The notes: generated by a model from the letters alone, not told the origin. 9,159 nt of DNA from Thermus kawarayensis JCM 12314 (GCA_001311545.1 BBBL01000046.1:1-9159); one strand, 5' to 3'; positions 1 to 7,006 are shown, counted from the first letter of the stretch. A program made the numbers and translations.

Positions 1-589
1 GGCGGGCTGGGGCTGGAGGGTGAAGGTGAGGGCCACCACCTTGCCCAGCTCCACGCTGGCCAACTGGGGCGCCCCTGGTAGCCGCTCTTGTTCACGCTGA
101 TGGCGTAAGTGCCCGCGGCGGTGTAGGTGAGGTCGGCCCGGCCCTGGTCGTCCGTGCTCTGGGTGTTCGTCCCGTCAGACACCTCGGCCCCAGAAATGGG
201 CTTCCCGTTCCCGTTCACCACCAGGACCGCCACCTTGCCCTCGTTGGGGCCGGCGGCGGGTTGGGGGAGGAGGTCGAGGACCACGGTGGTGGTCCTGCCC
301 GCCTCCACCTGGTGGGTGGCCTGGGCGGGGAAGTAGCCGGTCTTGGTGGCCTGAACGGTGTAGCTCCCGGGGTCCAGGTCGGTCAGGGTCTTGCCCCCGG
401 TGAAGCTCTGGCTGTAGTTCCCCGGGCCCGTCACCTGGACCTGGGCGTCCGCCGGGGTGACGTTCACCGTGAGCGTCCCCTTGGTGGACGCCTGGGTGCT
501 GCCCCCGCCTTGCTGGCCGCAGCCCGCGAAGATCAGGCCAAAGCGCCCAGCAGGGCAACGCCTAGTGCCTTAAGCCTTACTCCCTTCAT
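1..589 (-). CDS. Lipoprotein with two beta-sandwich-type domains (3' end beyond the window; two frameshifts)
   Basis: Probable envelope lipoprotein; specific function unknown. The N-terminus is a basic start (MKGVRLK), a hydrophobic stretch and the lipobox-like FAGC, which would place the lipidated Cys at residue 24. A Gly/Ser/Gln/Thr linker follows. Residues about 36-107 (from KGTLTVNVTP to VVLDLLP, including GSYTVQATKTGYFPAQA) look like a PEGA domain. Residues about 113-195 (from KVAVLVVNGNGKPISGAEV to QGRADLTYTAAGTYAISV) look like a carboxypeptidase-regulatory or Ig-like repeat. The protein is still open at the window edge. The ATG has an ideal Shine-Dalgarno, AAGGAGGT at 598-605, with 8 nt spacing. 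Two one-base losses break the frame: in the AAA run at 540-542, inside the signal peptide, and in the CCCC run at 72-75. Restoring them gives 197 continuous codons. It is transcribed divergently from thrS. The domain families are recognised by eye only. Confidence 0.72.
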
Positions 590-704
590 ACCCTTGCACC
601 TCCTTAGTGCTTTGCCCTAGGGGTTTTCCGCGTTGCCCCCTTCGGGTCCGGCGCCGCGCGGGCGAGGCCCGCCTTGCCCGAAGCCCCTCTCGCGCAGCAT
701 CCGA
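590..704 (-). promoter_or_regulatory. GC-rich structured 5' leader of the lipoprotein mRNA
   Basis: The predicted start site near 703-704 leaves about 115 untranslated nt before the lipoprotein ATG, long for Thermus. On the transcript three nested or adjacent stems can form: AGGGG/CCCCT (684-688 with 619-623), directly abutting CTTCGGG/CCCGAAG (677-683 with 640-646), which encloses the hairpin GCGGGC-CTC-GCCCGC (658-672). A purine-rich joining strand (624-639, GGGGCAACGCGGAAAA) lies between the second stem and the closing strand, and the Shine-Dalgarno follows shortly after. The layout resembles an aptamer closed by a weak outer stem. The pieces CCGAAGGGGGCAA and AGGGCAAAG loosely recall the glycine riboswitch core, but I cannot assign a family. 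A competing fold is possible. Pairings were found by eye. Confidence 0.35.
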
Positions 705-709
705 GGCTA

Positions 710-738
710 ATCTTACGCACACTGCCCCCTCATGTCAA
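710..738 (-). promoter_or_regulatory. Sigma-A-type promoter for the lipoprotein gene
   Basis: Read on the minus strand, the -35 box is TTGACA (738-733), a perfect consensus match. The spacer is exactly 17 bp and the -10 box is TAAGAT (715-710, five of six consensus bases). Transcription would begin about 703-704 and run toward the lipoprotein gene. It is the best promoter match in the window and suggests strong constitutive or housekeeping transcription, leaving control to the leader RNA. Confidence 0.75.
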
Positions 739-857
739 GCCTGCCCTGGCCTTCCTCAAGGCCGCCTTTAGCCCGGGTTTTCCAAGCCATTTCCACAAGC
801 TTCCACCTCCCCCCGAGGAGGCTACCACGGCCCCGTCAGCAGGGTCAGGGTAGCAGG

Positions 858-882
858 AGGGGCCTGAACGGCCCCTGAACGG
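858..882. repeat. Dyad and direct repeat in the thrS promoter region
   Basis: AGGGGCC-TGAAC-GGCCCCT is a perfect 7-bp inverted repeat (858-864 with 870-876). It overlaps two direct copies of CCTGAACGG (863-871 and 874-882), set 11 bp apart, about one helical turn. Both lie where the -35 region of the thrS promoter should be and upstream of the expected start site, so a DNA operator is more likely than an RNA hairpin. No T-tract follows, so it is not a classical terminator. The cognate regulator is unknown. Confidence 0.35.
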
Positions 883-888
883 GGGGCG

Positions 889-901
889 TATAGTAGAGGG
901 C
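889..901 (+). promoter_or_regulatory. Probable leaderless promoter (-10 TATAGT) for thrS
   Basis: TATAGT (889-894) lies 7 nt before the thrS ATG, so transcription should start at or within a base or two of the start codon. There is no properly spaced Shine-Dalgarno; AGAGGG sits only 1 nt from the ATG. Leaderless mRNAs with a -10 box just before the start codon are well known in Deinococcus-Thermus. The -35 region has no good TTGACA match; CTGAAC at 19 bp spacing is the nearest. The second binding-protein gene shows the same 7-nt geometry. Confidence 0.6.
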
Positions 902-2873
902 ATGACGGTCTACCTTCAGGACGGCAAGGCCCTGGACCTGCCCCAAGGGGCCACCGCCCGGGACGTGGCCAAGGCCCTGGGGGAGGGCTGGGAGAAGCGG
1001 GCGGTGGGGGCCCTGGTGGACGGGGAAGTCTACGACCTCTTAAAGCCCCTCCCCGAGGGGGCGAGGGTGCGCCTCCTCACGGAGAAGGACCCCGAGTACC
1101 AGCACCTCTTCCGCCACACCCTGGCCCACGTCCTGGCCCAGGCGGTGAAGGAGCACTTCCGGGACAGGGGCTACGACCCGGAAAGCGTCAAGCTCGGGGT
1201 GGGGCCGGTGATTGAGAAGGGCTTCTACTACGATATAGACGCCCCCGAACCCCTCTCGGAGGAGGACCTCCCGGCCATAGAGGAGAGGATGCGGGGGATC
1301 CTCAGGCGGGACCTCCCCTTAAGGCGCTTCGTCCTCTCCCGGGAGGAGGCCCTGGCCCGCTACCGGGGGAAGGACCCCTACAAGACGGAGCTCATCCTGG
1401 AGATCCCCGAGGGGGAGGAGATCAGCTTCTACCAGCAGGGGGACGAGGCCTTCGGCTTCACCGACCTCTGCCGGGGGCCCCACGTCCCCTCCACGGGGAG
1501 GATCCCGCCCCACTTCAAGCTCACCCACGTGGCCGGGGCCTACTTTAGGGGGGACGAGAAAAGGCCCATGCTGCAGCGGGTCTACGGGGTGGCCTTCCGC
1601 ACCGCCGAGGAGCTTAAAGCGTACCTCTGGCAGCTGGAGGAGGCCAAGAGGCGGGACCACAGGCGGCTTGGGCGGGAGCTGGAGCTCTTCCTCATAGACC
1701 CGTGGTGGGGAAGGGCCTGGTGCTGTGGCTTCCCCGGGGGAACGCCATCCGGGAGGAGCTCATGGCTTCATGCGGGAGGAGCAGATAAGGCGGGGGTACC
1801 AGCTCGTCACCACCCCCACATCGGGAGCCTGGAGCTTTACAGGACCAGCGGCCACTACCCCTACTACGCCGAAAGCCAGTTCCCCCCCATCCGCTTCCAG
1901 GAGCGGGGCGAGGAGGAGGAATACCTCCTCAAGCCCATGAACTGCCCCCACCACATAAGGATCTACGCCCACAGGAAGCGCTCCTACCGGGAGCTTCCCC
2001 TGAGCTTGCCGAGTTCGGCACCGTCTACCGCTACGAGAAGGCGGGGGAGCTTCTGGGCCTCACCCGGGTCCGGGGCTTCACCCAGGACGACGCCCACATC
2101 TTCTGCACCCCCGAGCAGGTGAAGGGGGAGTTCCTGGGGGTCTTGGACCTGGTCCTCAAGGTCTTCGCCACCCTGGGCCTGAAGGACTACCGGGCCCGGA
2201 TCGGGGTGCGGGACCCCAAGAGGGCCAAGTACGTGGGGGAGGAGGCCAAGTGGGCCCTGGCGGAGAGGCAGATCGAGGAGGCGGCGGCCGAGGCCGGCCT
2301 CGCCTACACGGTGGAGGAGGGGGACGCCGCCTTCTACGGGCCAAGCTGGACTTCGTGGTGAGGGACGCCCTGGGGAGGGAGTGGCAGCTCGGCACCATCC
2401 AGGTGGACTACAACCTCCCCGAGCGCTTCGGCCTGAGCTACGTGGGGCCTGACGGGGAGGAGCACCGCCCGGTGATGCTCCACCGGGCCCCCTTCGGCTC
2501 CCTGGAGCGCTTCATCGGCATCCTCATCGAGCACTTCGCCGGGGACTTCCCCCTCTGGCTCGCCCCGGAGCAGGTGGTGGTGGTGCCGGTCTCGGAGAAG
2601 CAGGAGGACTACGCCTCTGGGTGGCGGGGAGGCTGAAGGAGGCGGGCCTGAGGGCCGAGGCGGACACCAGGCCCGAGAGGATGCAGGCCAGGATCCGGGA
2701 CGCCGAGGTCAGGAAGGTGCCCTACGTCCTGGTGGTGGGGGAAAGGGAGAAGGCGGAGGCGCGGTGAGCGTGCGCAGGCGGCACCGGGGGAACCTGGGGA
2801 GCATGCCCTCCCCACCTTCCTAGAAGGGGCCCTGCGGGAGTACCGGGACAGGCTTCTGGAGTCGGCTTTCTGA
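902..2873 (+). CDS. thrS: Threonyl-tRNA synthetase (ThrRS), intact after repair of eight one-base losses
   Basis: Class II synthetase that charges tRNA-Thr with threonine in the cytoplasm. Domains run in the expected order. The TGS domain is at about 1-62. The editing domain is at about 65-230, with HxxxH (His72, His76) and CxxxH (Cys190, His194). The catalytic core holds zinc ligands Cys349 (MNCPHH), His400 (QDDAH) and about His526 in motif 3 ([11 protein letters not shown]). The C-terminal anticodon-binding domain starts near [16 protein letters not shown] and contains [17 protein letters not shown]. The frame is broken by single missing bases near 1701, 1766, 1813-1817, 2004, 2342, 2614, 2759 and 2808. 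Restoring them gives exactly 659 codons plus TGA, the normal family length, with every key residue present. It is therefore almost certainly functional. Its stop overlaps the next ATG (TGATG). Confidence 0.95.
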
Positions 2874-3634
2874 TGCGGGCGAGGTCCACCCTCTTCACCC
2901 TCTTCCTGGAGTACGTCTACCCTGACCGCAGGCCCCGGTGGGGACCCTCATCGCCATGATGGAGGCCCTGGGCTTCTCCGAGGCGGCGGTGCGGGCGGCC
3001 CTTTCCCGGAGCGCCAAGAGGGGCTGGGTGGTGCCCAGGAAGGAGGGGCGCAGGGCCCTGTACGCCCTCTCCGAGAGGGTCTACTGGCAGGTGCGCCAGG
3101 TGCGCCGCCGCCTCTACGGCCCCCTGCCGCCCTGGGACGGGGCCTTCCTCCTGGTCCTGCCCGAGGGGCCCAAGGAGCGGGGGGAGAGGGAAAGGTTCCG
3201 GCGGGAGATGGCCCTTCTGGGGTACGGGAGCCTGCAGAGCGGGGTCTACCTGGGGGTGAGGGCGGACCTTGAGGCCACCCGGGAACTCCTGGGTTTCTAC
3301 GGCCTCCAGGCCACCCTCTTCCGCGCCGCCCACCTGGGCCCCAAGGAGGAGGTCCTGGGGGCCTTCCCCCTGGAAAGGGCCCTGGCCCACTACCGGGCCC
3401 TCTTCCCCGCGGAGGTGCCCGAGGGGCCGGAGGAGGCCTTCCGGGCCCTCACCCGTCTGGTGCACGAGATGCGCAAGGTGCTCTTCCTGGACCCCCTTCT
3501 CCCCCGGAGCTCGGCCCCCAAGCTTTCCCCGGGAGGGCTTCCTGAAGGCCCGGGAAGCCCTCTACGGGAGGGCCCTTCCCTTCCTTAGGGACCTTGGGCT
3601 TTCCCCTTCAGACATCTCACCGGTGCCGGGGTAG
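2873..3634 (+). CDS. PaaX-family transcriptional repressor, effector unknown (three one-base losses)
   Basis: Cytoplasmic DNA-binding regulator. The N-terminus (about 1-80) is a PaaX winged helix: a start like [17 protein letters not shown], a recognition region EAAVRAALSRSAKRGWV and a wing ending RRALYAL. The middle (about 95-180, WDGAFLLVLPEG to YGSLQSGVYLGVR) fits the PaaX ferredoxin-like, Cas2-resembling domain. The C-terminus carries the family signature around LDPLLPREL...FPRE...AREALY. Losses near 2938 (GGG run), 3506 and 3527-3533 are inferred; repair gives about 254 residues. The ATG overlaps the thrS stop by one base, implying translational coupling. PaaX proper represses phenylacetate catabolism in proteobacteria, but no such genes are here, and in T. 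thermophilus a TetR-type PaaR is described for that role. The target may be this operon or the nearby binding-protein genes; that is inference. Confidence 0.82.
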
Positions 3635-3644
3635 GCTAGGGGGG

Positions 3645-4831
3645 ATGAGGCGGCTCCTTCTCGCCCTCGCCCTTTGGGTACCGGCGCAAGCCCAGGTGGT
3701 CCTCCCCTTCTGGCACACGGCGGGCCCCCCGGGGGACCGGGTGCTTTTGGAGGCCATTCAGAGCTTCAACGAGAGCCAGAGGGCCTACCGCATAGAACCC
3801 CGCTACGCCGGGGACTACCGGGAGGCCGGGGTGAAGCTCCTTTCCGCCCTGCGCTCCGGCGGGGCCCCGGTCCTCTTCCACGGGGAGCTCTCCTTCCTGG
3901 CCCGGCTCGCCCAGGAGGGGGTGGCCCTCCCCCTGGACCCCTACCTGGAGGGCCTGCCCAGGGACCTCTACCCGAGGGCCCTCGAGGCGGGCCAGGTGAA
4001 GGGGAGGACCTACGGCCTACCCCTGGGCCTTTCCGTGCCCGCCCTTTACTACAACAAGGACGCCTTCCGCGCCAAAGGCTCAAGGCCCCCAGGACCTGGC
4101 CCGAGGTGGAGGAGGCGGCCGCCAGGCTCTCGGGCCGCACCGCCAAGGGCCTGGTGGTCTCCACGGACATCTGGAGCTTCAACGCCACGGTCATGAGCCT
4201 GGGGGGGAGCCTGGTGAAGGACGGGCTTCCCAACTTCACCTCCAAGGAGGCGGTGGAGGCCTTGGAGAGGCTTTACCGCCTGGTGCAGAAGGGGTACGCC
4301 CAGGCCCGCAACCTGGCGGAGGCCCCCTTCGCCGTGGCCGACTTCCTGCGCACCAAGGCCTTCATGGGCCTCGCCCCCACCACCGCCTTGCCCGTGGTCC
4401 TCTCCCAGACCTCCCTGCCCTTTGGGGTGGGCTACGCCCCCCTGCCCCGGGCGCCCTCGGGCACCGTCCCCCTCTCGGGAGCGGTCCTTTCCGTCCTCAG
4501 GGGGGCAGGCCCCGAGGAGGCCCGGGGAGCGGTGGCCTTCTGGCGGCACTTCCTGGAGCCAAGGAGGCAGGCGGACTGGGTGCGCACCACCTGGTACCTC
4601 CCCTTGCGCAAGGAGGCGGAGAGGGAGCTTGGGGACTTCCTCAAGGACCCGGAGAGGGCCCAGGTCTTCGCCCAGGCCGAGGTGGCCCGCCCCTGGAGCC
4701 AGGACCCGGAGATGGTGGTCTGGTACGGCTTCCTGGAGGAGGCCCTGGAGCGGAGCCTCAAGCAGGGGGTAAGGCCCGAGGCCGCATTGGCGGAGGCCCA
4801 GCGGAAGGCCCTGGCGGCGGAACGGCGCTGA
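3645..4831 (+). CDS. Secreted ABC-transporter solute-binding protein, divergent UgpB-like paralogue 1
   Basis: Periplasmic (cell-envelope) binding protein of the bacterial extracellular solute-binding family 1. It has a short Sec signal peptide (MRRLLLALALWVPAQA, predicted cut before Gln17) with no lipobox Cys. UgpB-type marks are PFWHTAGPP at 21-29, FNESQ at 41-45, ALYYNKDAFRAKGL at 133-146, PNFTSKEAVEAL at 197-208 and TWYLPLRKEAE at 316-326. The position equivalent to the UgpB ligand loop NSSTPV reads GLSVPA, and the GGA of the second lobe is SGA, so ligand choice probably differs from classical glycerol-3-phosphate carriers. One base is missing in the GG at 4077-4078; repair gives 395 residues. 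It starts 10 nt after the PaaX-like gene, with an AGGGGGG purine run against the ATG, so it likely shares that transcript. No permease or ATPase gene is in view. Confidence 0.85.
4229..4251 (+). repeat. Direct repeat copy A shared by the two solute-binding genes
   Basis: A 23-bp stretch encoding PNFTSKEA is identical to positions 5489-5511, 1260 bp downstream in the paralogue. It is the longest identical block I found between the two genes. It marks their common origin and could seed recombination that deletes or fuses one copy. Confidence 0.8.
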
Positions 4832-4850
4832 GCGTACCCGCAGGCCCGGC

Positions 4851-4890
4851 TTGACCCTGGGCTGACGGAAGGGGTGGTAGAATCCCCCCC
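4851..4890 (+). promoter_or_regulatory. Probable leaderless promoter (-10 TAGAAT) for the second solute-binding gene
   Basis: TAGAAT (4878-4883) is followed by seven C residues and then the ATG, the same 7-nt distance seen at thrS, predicting a leaderless mRNA. No Shine-Dalgarno precedes the ATG. TTGACC (4851-4856) is a good -35 hexamer but lies 21 bp from the -10, longer than usual, so its use is doubtful. The 59-nt gap after the previous gene shows no clear terminator, so read-through transcription may add to this promoter. Confidence 0.5.
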
Positions 4891-6084
4891 ATGGGAAAGC
4901 TCTGGCCCTTGGCCTTCCTCCTCCTTCCCGCCCTGGCCCAGACAGAAGTCCCTTTCTGGCACTCCATGGACGGCCCGGCGGGGAGGCTCCTCTCCCAGTT
5001 CGCCCAGGAGTTCAACGCCCGCCAGGCCCAGTACCGCGTCCTCCCCCAGTACGCCGGGACTACCGGGACGCCGAGACCAAGCTGGTGGCCGCCCTGCGCA
5101 CGGGAGGGGGGCCGGTGCTCTTCCAGGCGGAGATCTCCTTCTTCCCCCGCCTGGTGGCCGAGGGCAAGGCGGTGGCCCTGGACCCTTACCTGGCCCTGGA
5201 CCCGGCCTTCCTCGAGGACCTCTTTGAACCCGCCTGGAACTACGGGTGGTGGAAGGGAAGCGGTTCGGCCTGCCCCTCAACACCTCCACCCCGGTCCTCT
5301 TCTACAACCTGGACGCCTTCCGGGCCAAGGGGCTCAAGGCCCCCAGGAACTGGAAGGAGTTTGAGGACACCGCCAAGGCCCTCACCACCCGCCAGGCCAA
5401 GGGCTTCATCTTCGTCACCGATCCCCAGGCCTGGCTCTTCGAGGCCATGGTGACCAGCCGGGGGGGCAACCTGGTCAGGGAGGGCAGGCCCAACTTCACC
5501 TCCAAGGAGGCCCTGGAGGCCCTGGAGATGCTCCACCGCCTGAACCGGGCGGGGGCCCTCTCGGCGCGGAGCATGGCCGAGGCCACCTTCGCCCAGCTGG
5601 ACTTCGTGCGCACCAAGGGGATGATGGTCATGGCTCCATCGCCAACTGGCCCGCCGCCGAGAACTTCTCCTTCGCCTTCACCCTGGGGGTGGCCCCCGTG
5701 CCCCGGGAGCCCGGGGGCAGGGTGCCCATGGGTGGGGCGCAGCTTGTGGTGCTCCAGGGCTCCAGGGAGGCCCAGGTCCGGGGGGCCGTGGAGTTCTGGA
5801 AATACCTCATGGAGCCCAGGAACGTGGCCCGCTGGGTGGAGGCCAGCTACTACGTTCCCGTGCGCAAGTCGGCCATCCCCCTCCTGGAGGGCTTCTACCG
5901 GGAAAACCCCTTCCGCAAGGTGGCCTTTGAGCAGATCGCCTACGCCCAGGAGCGCCCCCGCCTTCCCCAGTTCTCCACCTGGGCGGGCCTCCTGGCCGAG
6001 GCCCTGGAGAAGAGCCTGAAGGGGGGTGTCCCCCCCCAGCGGGCCCTGGAGGAGGCCCAGAGGAAGGCGGAGGCCATCCGGTAA
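4891..6084 (+). CDS. Secreted UgpB-like ABC-transporter solute-binding protein, paralogue 2 (three one-base losses)
   Basis: Envelope binding protein closer to canonical UgpB (sn-glycerol-3-phosphate/glycerophosphodiester uptake) than its neighbour. The signal peptide MGKLWPLAFLLLPALA is predicted to be cut before Gln17. UgpB hallmarks are PFWHSMDGP at 21-29, NTSTPVLFYNLDAF at 131-144 (E. coli: NSSTPVLYYNKDAF), GGAQLVVLQGS at 282-292 (E. coli: GGASLWVMQGK) and YYVPVRK at 321-327. Trp182 sits where UgpB has its substrate-region Trp. Losses in GGG at 5056-5058, GGG at 5244-5246 and near 5634 are inferred; repair gives 398 residues. It is clearly a tandem paralogue of the preceding gene, colinear along its length. 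Permease genes are not nearby, so it must feed a transporter encoded elsewhere. The ligand could be glycerol-3-phosphate, a glycerophosphodiester or a sugar. Confidence 0.87.
5489..5511 (+). repeat. Direct repeat copy B shared by the two solute-binding genes
   Basis: Identical to 4229-4251. It encodes the same PNFTSKEA segment in the second paralogue, within a wider region of clear but lower similarity. Confidence 0.8.
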
Positions 6085-6158
6085 TACCACCCCATGCTGG
6101 CTTGGCCCCTAGGCAGGCTTCCCCGAGCCGGCAGGGCGAAGGAAACCGGAAGCAAGGG

Positions 6159-6191
6159 TATAAAAACCCCCCTTTTCCCGGGGAAAGGGTT
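6159..6191 (+). promoter_or_regulatory. Possible -10 box and inverted repeat before the TIM-barrel gene
   Basis: TATAAA (6159-6164) could be a -10 element with a start site near 6171; no convincing -35 box precedes it. Immediately downstream CCCTTT (6170-6175) can pair with AAAGGG (6184-6189) around a TCCCGGGG loop, just before the translation start. It could act as an operator or hold back ribosome access. The rest of the 6085-6203 gap contains nothing I can identify, including no terminator. Confidence 0.35.
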
Positions 6192-6203
6192 AGGATGGAA
6201 GCC

Positions 6204-6971
6204 ATGCGCCTAGGCTTCAGTCCCTTCAACGCCGAGCTGGGCTACGAGAAGGCCTTTTCCCTGGCGGGGGAGCTCGGGCTGGACCTCGAGGTGGCCTACG
6301 ACCTGCACGAGGTCCTGCCCCTGCCCGGCCCCGAGGACCTTAGGGCCACGGGGGAGGCCCTGGGGGTGGGCTTCACCCTCCACCTCCCCTTCGTGGAGCT
6401 GAACCCGGCGAGCCTCATCCCCAGCGTCCGCAAGCTCGCCCAGGAGCGGCTCCTCCGGGCCTTGGAGTTCGGGGAGGCCCTGGGGGCCAGGGTGGGGGTC
6501 CTCCACACCGGCCAAGTCCCCCTCCGCCACCCCCTGGCCCTCTCCCTGGCCCGGGAGGCCCTGGAGGAAACCCTCTCCCTCCTCGCCTCCCCTCCCTTCC
6601 CCGTGGCCCTGGAAAACCTGGCCCTGGAGGAAGGCGACCTCCTCCGGGGTCCAGAGGAGCTTAAGGCTCTCCTGGACCGCTTCCCCGGGCTCGGCTTCTG
6701 CCTGGACGTGGGCCACGCCCTGGTGGAGCTCGGCCCCAGGGGGCCTTTCCTCTACTGGGAGGCCCTGGGGGAAAGGCTTCTCCACCTCCACCTCCACGAC
6801 AACCACGGCCGCCGGGACGACCACCTTCCCGTGGGAGCGGGAAGCGTCCCCTGGGAGGGTTTGGCCCCTCTTCTCCGGGGCTTCTCGGGCACGGCGGCCC
6901 TGGAGGTGGGCGGGGGGGAGGAGGGCGTCCGGCAAAGCGCCCGCCGCCTGCACACCCTCCTCGCCCCTTGA
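6204..6971 (+). CDS. TIM-barrel metalloenzyme of the sugar isomerase/endonuclease IV superfamily
   Basis: Probable cytoplasmic enzyme of the xylose isomerase-like (AP endonuclease 2) superfamily, 255 residues, unbroken. All metal-ligand positions known from endonuclease IV can be matched: His60 (TLHLPF), His101 (VLHTG), Glu137 (ALENL), Asp168 and His171 (LDVGHA), His198 (HLHDNHG), Asp205 and His207 (RDDHLPVG) and Glu234 (LEVGG). The segment from HLPF through LIPSVRKLAQERLLRALEFGEALGA also resembles endonuclease IV. However, the protein is shorter than Nfo, and the HDN-G-DDHLPVG-G motif is equally typical of COG1082 sugar-phosphate isomerases/epimerases. I therefore annotate at superfamily level only. 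The start chosen, MRLGFSPF, opens the first beta strand and has AGGA 8 nt upstream; ATG 6195 (three residues longer) is possible. It stands alone between a transport gene and the fbc operon. Confidence 0.78.
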   Translation: MRLGFSPFNAELGYEKAFSLAGELGLDLEVAYDLHEVLPLPGPEDLRATGEALGVGFTLHLPFVELNPASLIPSVRKLAQERLLRALEFGEALGARVGVLHTGQVPLRHPLALSLAREALEETLSLLASPPFPVALENLALEEGDLLRGPEELKALLDRFPGLGFCLDVGHALVELGPRGPFLYWEALGERLLHLHLHDNHGRRDDHLPVGAGSVPWEGLAPLLRGFSGTAALEVGGGEEGVRQSARRLHTLLAP

Positions 6972-6973
6972 GG

Positions 6974-7006
6974 GGACATCTGTCCTTGCGGGGCTACCCT
7001 TATAGT
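6974..7006 (+). promoter_or_regulatory. Candidate fbc operon promoter with an overlapping dyad
   Basis: TATAGT (7001-7006) is a good -10 box, identical to the one at thrS, giving a start near 7013 and an untranslated leader of about 37 nt. No standard -35 box is present at 16-18 bp. Instead a short dyad, GGACA-TC-TGTCC (6974-6985), lies at about the position of a -35 element and slightly upstream, suggesting an activator- or repressor-binding site controlling the respiratory operon. The regulator is unknown. Confidence 0.45.

Noticed and set aside
127..620. Plus-strand open frames over the lipoprotein gene
   Set aside because: Their products have no coherent domain, while the minus strand encodes a signal peptide, lipobox and two beta-sandwich-like domains with a perfect Shine-Dalgarno and promoter.
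740..901. T-box or other threonine-responsive leader before thrS
   Set aside because: No T-box consensus or terminator/antiterminator pair is visible, and the -10 box 7 nt from the ATG leaves no leader. The GCTACC/GGTAGC pair (821-826 with 849-854) and the CCTCC/GGAGG pair (806-810 with 817-821) lie upstream of the likely start site.
1690..2820. thrS as a decaying pseudogene or a programmed-frameshift gene
   Set aside because: Eight independent one-base losses restore exactly 659 codons with all editing, zinc and motif residues intact. The sites are short G/C runs without slippery heptamers, and far shorter than the long A/T runs used in Thermus dnaX slippage.
3150..3420. Cas2-like fold in the paaX-like product as a CRISPR gene
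   Set aside because: The PaaX middle domain is known to resemble Cas2. The flanking winged helix and PaaX C-terminal signature are present, and there is no repeat array or other cas gene here.
4851..4856. TTGACC as a confident -35 box for the second binding-protein gene
   Set aside because: The 21-bp spacing to TAGAAT is outside the usual 16-18 bp, so I list it only as doubtful. A lost base here would make the true spacing longer, not shorter.
3645..6084. Firm annotation of both binding proteins as glycerol-3-phosphate carriers
   Set aside because: The overall family match is good, but the ligand-loop residues of the first differ, and the C-terminal Arg-containing segment of E. coli UgpB is not evident in either protein.
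2917..6953. Long minus-strand open frames opposite thrS, the paaX-like gene, the binding-protein genes and the TIM-barrel gene
   Set aside because: They are Gly/Pro/Arg-rich or otherwise low-complexity shadows that arise from the GC-biased third codon positions of the real genes. None has a recognisable domain or a ribosome site.
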